64,000 bases of DNA. It comes from Tetmemena sp. SeJ-2015. Taxonomy: Eukaryota > Ciliophora > Spirotrichea > Sporadotrichida > Oxytrichidae. Each line of letters starts with the position of its first letter. Positions within the stretch are counted from its first letter, which is position 1. Where the stretch lies: the NCBI GenBank assembly GCA_027382625.1, contig JAJKFJ010021574.1, forward strand, positions 236,504 through 300,503. Direction: 5' to 3'. The notes below the pieces were generated by a model. It worked only from the letters and a program-made list of their open reading frames with translations. It searched no databases and was not told the DNA's origin. The translations under genes were made by a program, and so were the position numbers. This document shows positions 46,201 to 58,700 of the stretch, piece by piece.

Positions 46201-49200
46201 AGCAAATTGATGCTATTTGATGAGTCATTTAAGTTAATAAAAATATGATTAGTTTAAAGCTATGAATAAAAGAGACCATGAACTCAAGGCTCAGTAACTC
46301 AAATTAGCTTTTAAAGTTGCTTTTTTTGTAACAAGAATAAGTTAGAGCTTCTATAGTTATTGCGCTAGATGAGTATAATGACGATTAGAGTCCCATGAAT
46401 TAATTTTCTGGATTTTATTAATTATTTTTAGAATAACTAGAGTGAGAATAACCAAAATGAAATATTAGACTAAGAGAATTAAAACTTACAGCCATCACCT
46501 TCTCAATAAGAATTAAAGGAATATCTCTAAGAGGAGAAATTAGTAGAGCATTTGTCTTCATCTGATAGCCACGAATTAAGGCCCTCATCAGATATTTAAC
46601 AGATAAATGATAATTCCCGAACTCAAGATTAATTAGTGGATAAAAATTCAGGTAATAGTGAAATAATTAATTAAAAATAGCAGTTAGATTAAACATCTAT
46701 GCTTCAGGTAGAAAATATGGAAGGCATATCCATTAAATATGGTGAGGATAAGAATATCTTCAACACATCAGGCAGAGAAGAAATCTCATTAAGTCACTAC
46801 CATTCTCAACGAGGATGAAAAAGTTAATAAGATATTGCAAAGCTTGCAAGAGGGTCTCTATGATTCTTAGAACGAGCAGGAAGAAGATGAGGGTGTGGAG
46901 GTTTAAGCTAACTAAAACATACTTGATGAACTCAATCACTCTTAATCTATTGCGACGAGAAATTAACTACTTTCTCATGTTGATAAACAAAACTTTTTCA
47001 GCAAAGGCAACGACACTCAAAATATATTCTCAAACATAGAAGGAAGAAGAGATAGATAGCCAATCACAGATCAATAATCTTTCAAGTATTTTGCATGATG
47101 GAGAAAATAATAATGATATGACAAACGTGCAAGCAGATCTAAAATATTTATAGAGTGAAATCGCTCAGGAAGATTAAATATTGATGGCACCTAACAGCTA
47201 GAAATTTATGAATATCATGGCTTCTGGCCATTAAAGCTTCGAGGTTTAAAGAGACTATGATTTGAAAGTATCGTAAGAGGGGATAGATTAAAATAGACTA
47301 TAGCATGCAGAGCATAGAAATCTCCAAAATCACTAGTAAGAAGAGCCGTTTTAAACTAATTTCGGAAACAACTCAAATTCCCAAAGCCATCATTCTGTTC
47401 ACCAAAAGTCTTCTTAACAGGCAATTGCTAATGAATAAAATGATAAAAGCGATATTTAGTCAGAGAGTAATAACTAGTTGCACTACTAGTCATTTACAAA
47501 TGATGATGAAGAGCCAAGACCTCGACCTATGAGTATTTTAGATAACAGATTTGGTGCTAAATCTCGGCAAATAGCAGAAATGCACTAAGCTCCTTAATTA
47601 TCAGCAAATCAGTCTTAAAACAAGCTCAAGGCAGTAAATGATAAAGGCTCACGAGAGTAAACTAATTTATACTAATCGCAACCACCAAGCAATAAAGAAG
47701 TTCCAGACGTAAATGAAATATTTGAGTATCTGCCAAGGGAATCTGAAGCAGCGGAGGAAGCTGAATAAGTGGCTTTTGGAGAGGAAGAACCTTAAGTTGA
47801 GGATATTTCTTCATCTAGAGTTGATTAGTGGATTCTTCAATCTCCAAACGTGGAGCTTAGTAATAGCACAACTTAATGGTATTTTATATTATAATAGGTA
47901 TTTAAATAGCCCAGGTTATATAAAAGCAGGCAGCGATAATATAGTAATTTCTTCATAAATCCAAGACTTCAATCCAAGTGATATTAAATAAGAAAGCTCC
48001 TTGAATGATAAATCACATCGGGAAGTTTCAATCCAATAAGTTGATCACATAGTAGAAAGTCAGTAGCATAGCATAAGAGAACTAAGTCAAGCTGAGGTAG
48101 ATCAGACCGCAGGTGAAGCTATTAAGGAAAATTTATTACATCCTCCTCGTTAAGACGTTTTTAAGGTAAAGAAGAGGAGTAATTAATCAAGTTATCTGAG
48201 AGAATCTAACAGCAAATAGTCATTGAATAAAGCTGATGACCAAAGTAGAATTGTCTTAGAGAGCCAAATGTTCGACCATCAGTCTCCTACTATAGAAAAT
48301 AAATAAGAGGCTTCAAGATACATAGAAGATTAAAGGAATGAAAATTTGTCTGAGGTTTAAGCTAAGCATGTGGGTTCATTGATCGATCTGACAACTGCAA
48401 TTAGCTCAGCATAGAAATAGATACCCTAATCTCAAATTGAACTAGTGGGCTCAATTTCATTGAGAAATAAGCAACCTACAATTTAATAAACTGAAGATGG
48501 AAGAAATGAACCACGTCCATTTGATGAGAGGCTTGCCTCAAAAATTCAGCCTGCCGCAACTACTCAAAGCTTCGAATAGTGGAAACGCTAGAATGATTAA
48601 GTATAATCAAAACCTTAGCCCTAAAAGACTTTCACAGGAAGTCCTACTTAATTAAAGTAGTTAGGTGTTCTTAAGTAAATCGATAAAGATCTTATCTCTG
48701 CAATTTCTAAATTTATCAACGATAAAGTTGAGTTTGAAGGGAAAGATAAGACAGATTTCATGATCGATTTGCAGCACTATATAAGGCACTATGATTAGAT
48801 GTCCCCCACAAAATACTAAAGCTCTAAGCTCAGGAAAGCTCCCAATCATGATCATTCTTCACAGCTTTAATAGAAGGAATGGTCAATCTATGGGGAGAAG
48901 TATTCAAGCTCTAACAAGAAAGGTAATAGTACCATAAGTAGAGCCTAATCAAGATAGAGAAATGACATTCTTGGTGATGAGAAATAGTTCTCATCGACCT
49001 ATTTAAGATTAAATTTCTCGTTTATTTAATGATATCTAATAAGAAAAGCTTTTAACAAAGGATCTACTCCCTTTGAATACTAGAACATTAATTCAACAAG
49101 CACAAAGTATCAGTCTCCAACTCACAGACCCTCTTCCAGAGCTTCTAGATAATATTCTATGGGCTCTGTAGATAGACTTTCTCGAGCCTCACTAAATGTT

Positions 49201-51180
49201 TATAATATAGTTTATGATCTAATTGAAAAATGCTAGCACTAATAATTTACAAAGATCAAGTAGCCGTAAGGCAACTTTTGGATAAGCTGGCAGCATTAAT
49301 GATAAAGGAAGAGGTCTTAACAGTAAGTTAGGGATGTCGATGCGACAATAAGTTTAAAGTCAGTTGGGAATCTCTGCTTAGAAAGTTGATAGCAAGCAGT
49401 ACATATCTTTCAATAAGCAGGCGAGTGCAAGGAAGGAGCTTATCTTATTTTGCAAATAGTTTTATTTTGAGCCCCTGCCTTTTAAGAAAGTGATTCGTAG
49501 CACAATAGTTAGAACTTGGATAAAGCGATAGATGAAGTGACTCTGAAGAAAAGGATTTATGAGACTAGAGAAGAGTATGACACAGCACTTGAGGAGATGA
49601 ATCAGTTCATTTTAGACGTGAGATTTATTTTGCTCTTAATCATTATGTTTAGAACTTTAGAAACACTCATCATCCCTCAAGTGATGAGTTAAATGTGGGA
49701 GCTGCGTTTGTTCTACTGCTGTCTGTGGCTGATATAAACATCCAACTCACCAATGACAGAGGAAATTTATGTGTAATTAATACTTTGCCATGTGATTATA
49801 TTTATTAGAACAAGGATTGGGAGTATTTGAAGAAATACTTAAAGAGCAGCTCAAATACCTTTCATTCCTGAGGGTCCTTCAAGATAGAATCTACTAACAC
49901 CAGTTCAAGAAAGGTATGAAAATTTTATTTTTGAAGTTTATCTTCTTAATAAGTGCTTAATTATTGAGGAATCAAAATAATGAAAATGAAAATAAAAGTT
50001 ACTATAAAACTAATCTAGTGGGGAAAAGTATTTTGAAATGATATATTTCAAAAAATAAAATTAACTTTATAGCTTAAAATAAAAATTAATAAACTCTCTC
50101 TCACATTACTTATCACAATTTTTCACTAGTTTGCCTAATATTTGCATAGTTTTCGTACTTAACTTGGGGAAATATCTTAAGAACATTAATCCTGCTAAGA
50201 TCAAGCAACCAATCACTCAGGTAGTTTTCAACTTCTGTGAGAAAGCACTTGCTCTGTGCAAAGTAGCTCTTCAAATAATTATTTAATAGAATATCATCGT
50301 ATAATGATATAAATAAAAAGAGCAAGGACGAAGGGCTATGAAATAGTGGGACTGAATGCGGATTTGAGTGAACCCTACTATCCCTACCACAACAATGCCA
50401 ACACTTATCAAGACACAGTCTCAAACTATTAGCTAAGTCAGTAAAATACCCTCCAAGAGGAAGATCTCTCCAATTATTATTATTTGCTATTTTTAAAAAT
50501 TCTTTTATATTTGAGAAAAGTAAGTTTTGCATATAGTAGTAGAGGACAAGAAATGGAGCTATTGCAATTTAGAGCAGTTTTAGCATGAGTGGCAAGAACT
50601 TAGGTGAGAGCCAGCCTTATCAAATTAGAGTCAATTAATAAGAAACGGAAGGTAATAAACTTGCCTCCTCTCTCAGTAAAAAGTCAGTCAAATTCGATCC
50701 CACATCCAACGAATTGCTGCAGCAGATTCCAGAACAACTATCTAATCATAACCTTGAATAAAATAATAATATTTTGCTTTGATGATGAGCAGTCTGACTC
50801 CATTAACTTGCTCTCTCCTCATAACTATTCAGTTTTTTTAATTGCATTTAATTTACTAAAATTATAATCAGGTCAGGTGTCAAGGAGTAACTAGGCCTCT
50901 CATTAGAACTTGAATTCGAGCGCCGCTATGTCTAAAAGCCCCAGGAAAGGAAGCTCCTCAACTAAAGTAAAGGATGAAAAGATTTACGATGGCTTCAAGC
51001 ACATCCCCAAACATAAAATGGATATTGTAAGTATATTAGCGTCTAATAAATAGTCATAATCTATTATAGACTCTTAAAATGAATCAGTTTATCCAAGAAA
51101 GAACAGTCAAGCCTGAAGAGGAGCCTACAGAACTAAATGATAGCAGAGTTCTAATCGTGCAGAGCAAGAAACTCATTTGA
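43290..51180 (+). CDS. Giant Q/S/N-rich protein 2 with shared NVGAA module
   Basis: ATG 43290 (MESLMNEVEAEKQSILSRN), TGA 51178-51180. Long Gln/Ser/Asn-rich stretches are interrupted by IESs, including the 820-bp element at 44427-45246. At about 49510-50290 lies a conserved-looking module: coiled coil ETREEYDTALEEMNQFILD, then NVGAAFVLLLSVADIN, NKDWEYLKKYL, FKIES, LGKYLKNINPAKIKQPIT and NFCEKALALCKVAL. The same module recurs in the next giant gene (about 56370-56940). It also has SLSKKSVKFDPTSNE. I do not recognise the module; the Pro-x-Lys-Ile helix before a Cys-rich helix faintly recalls the proximal stalk of dynein heavy chains, but this is weak. The true end may lie further right if TGA 51178 sits in an IES. 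Confidence 0.5.
44427..45246. mobile_element. 820-bp TIR element inserted in coding sequence
   Basis: The ends are inverted repeats of about 150 bp and roughly 90% identity: left GGGGGGCCTTTCCTCGTCAT... (44427-44575), right its reverse complement (about 45095-45246), sharing CCAAAAACACCAATTTTTTA and CCTAATTCAATTTCAGAGG. Flanking 8-bp direct repeats GAATCAAG lie at 44419-44426 and 45247-45254. Upstream coding reads ..NTTGSRQNQ and downstream ASENNLVNYKRQ; excision keeping one GAATCAAG restores the frame exactly. The interior (about 520 bp) is AT-rich with no transposase. It looks like a MITE-type transposon now removed as an IES. Confidence 0.8.
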
Positions 51181-51784
51181 AACATAAAAATGCAAGCATC
51201 AATTTTCAAGATAAATAACAAAATGTGGAATAATTTTAGGTTTTATTTCCTTAAAATAAATTTAAGTTGATCTCATAGTAGTCTAGTTAAATATTTTATC
51301 AAATTCAAATGAATTTAAAAAGTGAGCAGTCGAAAGATATTTTCAGGTTAATTATAATTCTAATTGGTATCTTTACCTCTTAAAATACCAAAGCAAAACT
51401 AAAATATTTTATCTTAAATGATCTATCTACTTCTCTTTTTTCAAAAATATCTCTGATTTTAAATAACATAAAAGTTCCAAGAATATATAAAATGAATACT
51501 GTATGCTCCACCAATGGAGTAAAAAATATTTAGACTTTATTCCTTTAAGAAATATTTAAATATAAATCATCATAATTTGTATTTTACAAAATTATATCAA
51601 TAATTCAATAAACATTAAAGCGAAATAAATAGTTAATTAGCTTTCCTTTAAATTTTATACTCATTTAACAGATTTACGATTCTCCCAAATCTTAATAAAA
51701 ACTAACTCCATTTATTTTGCAAATGCAAACTAACTATCACTATTTATTTTTCAGCTTATATAAAATTGAAATATATTTATAGTT
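51181..51784. other. AT-rich stretch: spacer or long IES
   Basis: Poly-A/T-rich throughout with no convincing frame. It may be intergenic or a long IES joining the fragment at 51785 to the preceding giant gene. Confidence 0.4.
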
Positions 51785-52591
51785 TTAATAGCACACTAGC
51801 CCAAATAAAAGATACTCAAGTGGCACTGGCGAGATTAAGACTCTCAACAGCAAGCTTGCTAAGCAGCAGAGTCCCTCTCTTTAGTAAATGATTGACAGCA
51901 CCTTAGCACAGAGACATGCAGCTGCCTAATTAAGCGGATCAAACTCTAAGTTCCACTCTCAACTGCAAACTCCTGTTAGATCCAAATATTATAAATGATT
52001 AAACAGCTATTTAATCCTTAAGGGAGCAGAACTTGTTTAAAAGTCATGTCGTTAGCAGTGCAAATGGCCAGTCTCCAGGTATCTTTTATCTCACTATCTA
52101 TTAATCTCTTTATATTGATCTTGAATCACAAGCAGAACACAGGTGGCAGTTCAAAGCTTTCAAAGCAGAGCCCCTCAACGCACAGTTTACACAAAGAGGC
52201 AAATAATTACTAGTTGAATGGGGATGGCTAGAAGAAAAAGCTTATCAGCAATCTATCCTCTGTTCCTTTGCAGGGAAGTGGAGGCAAGAGTACGAAAAAA
52301 GGAGTCTCTTCAGTTGGGGGGTATTTCACGCCAGAGTCAACTGCAAACTTCCTATTTTCAGGAGGCAGCCCAAACATACCAAGGGCTGATGGTTCCAGAT
52401 AGAATAATAAGCTGTTGGAAAAAGGAAATGGGATTAGTGGAAGTGGAGGCAGTTCTGGCAATCCAATCAAGAAAAAGACAAAACTTAAAATAGCATCAGC
52501 ACTGAAGAAATAAATTATAAAGAATTAAAAATTAATTACCTCTTCTCATCAATAAAGCAAGCCAAAATTAAAAATAGTTTTATAAAGCTGA
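51785..52591 (+). CDS. Ser/Gly/Lys-rich fragment, 5' end unassigned
   Basis: Open frames read HTSPNKRYSSGTGEIKTLNS, IDSTLAQRHAAAQLSGSNSK, then after a break (about 51995-52130) GGSSKLSKQSPSTHSLHKEA, KKKLISNLSSVPLQGSGGKS, SVGGYFTPESTANFLFSGG and KKKTKLKIASALKKQ, ending TGA 52589-52591. No ATG fits its beginning, so it is either the C-terminal part of the gene at 43290 or a separate gene. Low complexity; function unknown. Confidence 0.4.
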
Positions 52592-52706
52592 TTAAACTAT
52601 ATCTATATATTTAAGATTGGTGGAATAATTTAATGCGGATTTAAATATCTGAAGGCTAATGACCATTACTCTGCCGGGAAGTAATAATACCAGGATTTGA
52701 GAGCAA

Positions 52707-55700
52707 ATGGTCCCCTTCGCACTATACGAATCAAAGAATATCACCCTCAACAGATTCAGTCGCATTCCTTAAGAGGACTTTCCTCTAGAGGAGCCATCAG
52801 CAGAGCAGACTAATGAAAACTCTAGAATAGATCTACAAATCAAGAACATTTAAGTTAACACCAATATCATGCCTGAATCTACCTATCTTAATTTCATCAT
52901 GATTTTATTTTAATGGTGATAATATTTTTTCTCTTCTTGATTAGATTTTTGAAAGGAGAAGCCAAGCTGCAACCCCTGATTCCCTGAGCAAAGGGTAAAG
53001 AAGAGACAGGCGCATGAGGCAGCAAGATTAGAACAGGAGGTCCTTTGGAGGTTCAGCTCTAGATTTCCAGAATGATGGAGTGCAGAACATACAACTAGAG
53101 TTAGATCAAGTGCTCAATCACAAAGAGCAAGACTCTAGATAAGATAACACCAGATAGTTTGTGTAGGCATAACTCCCTACTTAGATCAACTTGAACAGCC
53201 CAACTCGAGCATAAGAGTCAGCAAACAATTGGTCATCAAGCCCTTTGAGAATCAAAGACTCTAGCTCACCTACAAAGTAAATTGCTGCTTATAACTCTAA
53301 CAAGAGTGACCCGAGAGTCAAAAGCTCCTACATCAATTTAAATCCTCACACTAAGGAGAAATCTAATGGAGGGAAGAGCAAGCATAACAAATTGGATTCA
53401 TTCGACCAAAACTCTTCTAGATCGAGCTCAGTTAAGAACCAAAAGGTTTTCAAACCGAGTTCCTCGCTGATCAATTGTTCTGCTAATAGGCAAGAGAATT
53501 GAGAAGCTGAATTAGTTAACCTTATCAGTTAAAAGTATAATTTAAGCAAGAGAGAAAGGGACAGCTCCCAATCTTCAACGAGGAGCAATAAATTCAAAGC
53601 ATAAATTTAGCCAGAGGATCATGTAGTATTTCATTTTGATTCATCATCACAGGAGACTTAATTAATTGAAAAAAGAGATCCGCACTCAGTTAGTAGAAGA
53701 AAGAGAATATCAGTAGGAAGTATTGGAAAGAGAATAGTCTTTGAAGAAGTTTGATGCTCTTTCAAACTATATGAACATTGACGGGAAAGTGCCACTGATA
53801 ACCTCTTCTGATCAGCTTAAAGATAGAGGATACTTATAACTTCCAAACTTAGACTACTAACTAAGAAGCTTTGATGTCAGCAGATAACAGATATCATCAA
53901 TCTCAATAGACAAAGAGGAATGATGAGGATTAAGGATTCTATATGCCATAGGGAACTTCATCAGCGCTGCAGGGTTATAAGTAAAGTCTTAGCCCAAAGC
54001 AAACTTCATTTAAAATTGTTGATATATTCCACATATTTGTAAATACAATAAACTTCAGTCAGAGACCTTGAGTCTTTTAAGAGGAGTAAAAATTACTCAA
54101 TGGTGGAGGAGAGTAAAGAGCAGCCTAGTCAAAATAAGTTTGAAGCTTCTCCGGAGGCTCCATCAGATTTACAAACTCTTCATAAGCACAGGTTACATAC
54201 AGAAGATGATGAAAACGAAGATGAATTGAGCGAGTTGAAGTACAACACTCATGATATAAGTGTAATAAAGAGCCAAGGAGCCCATGAGCCAATTAAGACT
54301 ATTTTAGAGGCAGAAGCTAAGCAATATATCTGCTTTTTTAATTACTTGTATTAAATATGGCGTGAACGACAGCGCGTCTAATGATGATTTGCCTCCTTAA
54401 CCGAGATAAATAAGGCCAACTTAACTCATGGATTAGCAATTCGTAGAAGTTCCTCACAGCATTTTTACTGATAGCAGCCATAGTAGGTAGATAATTTTAT
54501 TATAGAAAGTTTATGACTATGACGTGGTTTAAGAAGAAAAGCCAGTTAGATAGACTCCTTCCCTCTAAGAAACGAGAATAAAGCAAGCAGCACATGTTCA
54601 GTCTTAGAAGCAAGTATTCATGGATATTTACTTAAATACTTATATTTAAGCTCATGGAAAACTACACTTAGCAAAAGTAAACAGCTGGCAGACTAAACAA
54701 ATCAACTTCAAATGGCGATTCTTACAAAGGCTCAGACCTTGCTTAATAAAATTAGCCTGCTATGGCTCTAGATCTTTCTTAAATTCATCAAAAGGTGCAG
54801 TAGAATTAAAATAGGTCCTTTTTACACAATCAAAATCCCAACTTAGAGGAAGCCAATCTCCTCTCAAATATTAAATTATCACTTATAAAGTCAAAATATG
54901 AATTTAGATGAAAATAATATGAACCTTTATATTCCAGAAGATACTAGCGAAAGAGCTTATTACTCGAGAAATAACCCATCAACGCAAAACTAGTAACAAA
55001 TCTAGAAGCTAAACTTAGAAGACAAAAATCAGAAATCTTAGCATAAAATAGATAAGATCCTGGATCTGATTCCCGCAAATGTGCAATCTATGACTTATAC
55101 GGAGAGAGATATTGCGCTAATTAAAACTATCAAGAGTGTTATAGGATCAGAGCAAGTCTAATCTTACAAAATGACATTTAGTTATAAATTTTGAATATCT
55201 CAATTCATGAGGGACTTATATTACTTTATCAGGAATTTCGATGCTCAGGTAGTTAGCTAGATGAGGGAGAGCAAGTTCTTAGCTGATGATAGAGGTAGAC
55301 TTACAAAAGGATTGGATTAGAAGCATGTAAAGCAGCAGGCTTCAACGGGGTCGCTTATTAGTAGAAACAAATCTTATTTTGTTTCATTAAAATCTAGAGG
55401 TACTGGGGATGATAGCTATGCTCACTATGATTAGTCTAAATTCAGTTAAGATACGCATGAAATGGAAAGTCAATTATAAACAAATCTTTTAAAATTGGTG
55501 TTTATCTTTTTAAGATAGAAGAAGAAGGGACTGATTGGAGGAAGGCAATAAGTATTAGCTTCTACTATTCATCCAGGTTAAAGAAATAACAACATCGGCA
55601 ATCTATATCTCACTTCTATATTGGATAATCAGCCCAGGTCTAAAACTGTGAACCCAACTCCAAAAGTTAATCCCTCACAAATAAATAGACAACCACAAAA

Positions 55701-58700
55701 AAGCACTGGCTTATTCCAATCTCAAATTATTTTTATAACTCATATATATTAAAACACTAATTTACTAAATCTTAAGTATAGCCTTACAGTAATTTAATTT
55801 CAGAGAAGAATCAAAAGACTTTGCAATCTTTGAAGCCCCATACTACAATCTAGAGTATCTTAAGAGGAACTAAGAGCGAGAAAAAGAGACAGAGAAGACT
55901 AAGCAGTGACGGAGATTTAAAAGAATAGCCATATGAGAATTAGTAACTGTAGAAGCCTTACTAGAATAAAGCATAAGCATAAAATGGAACGGAAGATGCC
56001 TATCGAGATAAAAGTGGTAGGATTAGTAGTATATTTAAGCTTTATTTGAGGAGAGTACAAGAGAACAATAGATATTCCAGAGATAAGAGCAAGTCCCAAA
56101 GAGTAAGAGCGAATGATTTGAGCTAGAGCGCGCGAAGAGAAAAGTCTAAGCATAAATAGGATATTAATTTTATTAAATCTCTTATTCTTAGATATAGAGA
56201 TAGATGAAGTGGAAATAGAGTAAATGAAGAGAGGTGCTCGTAAGGATATGAAAGAACTGTTATAGGGTGCAGATAGCGCTCTGAGCTCATCTAGGGTTGT
56301 AGAAAGTTTTAGAAGTCAGTAGCATGCAAGCTAAAACCAAGAAGAGATAAATGAAAGCATAGTAAACAACTAAGAGCTTCAAGCTAAAGTAAGAAGAGCC
56401 AGAAGAGAGTTTGATGAGGAGATGTAAAAGATGAGCGCTAAGATTATTGAGGTAATTTCAAATTTTCTTATAGGGGTTTTTTTAGAAATTTACTTTGACA
56501 ACCTACCCTGCTATGGATGACTTTAATGTGGGAGCGGCAACTGTGCTTTTGATTTCAATCTCAGATGAAAATACTCATTTTAGTAATCCATAACTAATTT
56601 ATTTAAATAAATATGGCTATGAACGAAGATAAAATTCAACGCTTGAATAAGGATTGGGACCTCATAAGGAAAACTCTAGACTAGCCTCATCTAAGTTTTC
56701 ACTTGGACTAGCTACATGACAAAATTTATAATATAAACTTCAGGAAAAGTAAGTTTGGTCTCCTTCTTCTTATTCTCAAATGTCTCGTCTTGATAATTTA
56801 TTTATCTTTGTTGTAGGTTTGATTGTAAACATTGTGAAATTTTTGCGAGGAGTGAACCCTAGCAAAATACAGAGTCAGTATACTTTTGTGCTCTACAACT
56901 TTTGCGTAAAAGCTGCCAAACTCTGCCATGTAAGGGAGATTTCCAATGATTAATTATTAAAACTCTTTTATTATAGTTTGTGTATAAACTTTGGAATCAA
57001 ATCTCCCAAGAGCAAGACAACTTGAATTCGTACATCCTTCAAAAATTTTACTTTAATATAATTTTCTCTTTTTAAATCTAGAATAATTGCAGAGGAGGAT
57101 GAAGAAACTAGCAACTTAAATAACAGAAGTTTAAATAAGGAATAATTCAACAACAACGGATCAACTTTGATAATTTAAATTGCTTATTTTTAACTTCTTC
57201 AGTGAATCACACCTCTTTCTTGGACTTAGAGCACTCTTCTAGTTTATTTTTATTAGAGCAGGAAAATCAACAAACATAGTGAGTTTAAAGAGATGTAGAT
57301 CACAAAAGCCTTTCACAATAAAATTATTTAATTTCAAAATAAATTGACAACATAACTTATTTACGTCATTTCATTGAGAATAACTATCAAGATTATGGAG
57401 ATATAAGGTAAATTTAATTTTATTTGTGAAGTAATTTATCTTTGTCTGAATCAATGAGTGATATCAAGTAATTGAATCTCCAGCTAAACACCTAATAATT
57501 TCTCATTTGTATTGTTAATATGAGAAGCAGCAGCAATAACTTGAGAGATCTACTTTCGAAAGCACATCTTTAATTTATCTTTGGTTAGAGACCAAATCCT
57601 GCATGACTTAGAAGCCTCCTGGTCGAAGTACCAAGACATCAGACTGCGTGTTAATGAAAGTGGGAATAAGTCTCAACCCTCTAAGGAGGATCATAACACC
57701 AATCATTTACTTTATCATAATATTTACGTATTTTAGCCAAAAGATTAATTTAGCTGAGTGTGAGAACAAGAAATTTAATCCAAATTAAGCAGCGCACTTA
57801 TTTCACCGAAGTCAATAAAACTCAACCACCAATTCTTAAATAAGCAAGATGTTTAAGTCTACAACAATAATATAAAAATGTTTTTAATTTTTTCTTTATT
57901 TTAGAGTCGCCATTTAGCTAAACTAAAGATTAAATTGCAAAGAAAGACTCAAATAAAATTAAAATTAGTATTCCTTCAACACAAGAGAAGCAACCCTCAA
58001 CACTTATTTATAAGTTGCTGGCAATTTATTATACTTTAAACTTAACTCTCAAAGATTTTTGGAAGAGCTTTCCTCCTCAGCAAGATCTATCCATAGTTCA
58101 ATTTCCACTTACAAGGATTTTCAAAAAATAAATAAATAATCTAATTAAAAGCACTCTTTTCTTGTCAACTCAAAAATAAGATTTAATTTAATTCAATCTA
58201 ATTGTGCAAATATAAGAGTTCTTTAAGTTAGACCCTAGAAATACCATGTTTAGAATTTGGCTTTTTAATAGGAATTAAATTCTACTTAATTTAATTACTA
58301 CTTATTTAAAGATTATTAAAATTACATTCTTAGCTAATGAATAGTTATAGCATAAGTTGTTAAATCTCTCATTTTTATAATTGATAACTCTCGCGATTTA
58401 GATAGATCAAGCCCTTAATCTTTAAAAGAAAAGATTTTCCTAAAAGAGAGGAGCTAGCGTTTTTAAATAGTGAAGCCAGGTTCTCCTCTGAGATATTTAG
58501 AGATACAAGATAATGAGACTGGCGAGTAACTCACTCTCAGGAGGTACTCCAAAGACTCTAAAGGCTTTATGTACGAGACACACACTCCTGAGCCTGCACT
58601 TCACATTGAAATTATTTAGGAGGAGGAACAAATTCATGAGCAGCAGATTAATTAAGAAGACATAAGTACGAGTTTTCAAAATTCATAGCTCATTCAAGGC

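Noticed and set aside
50113..50532. Minus-strand 139-codon frame
   Set aside because: It is antisense to the module LGKYLKNINPAKIK..NFCEKALALC, which is conserved in the neighbouring gene on the plus strand.
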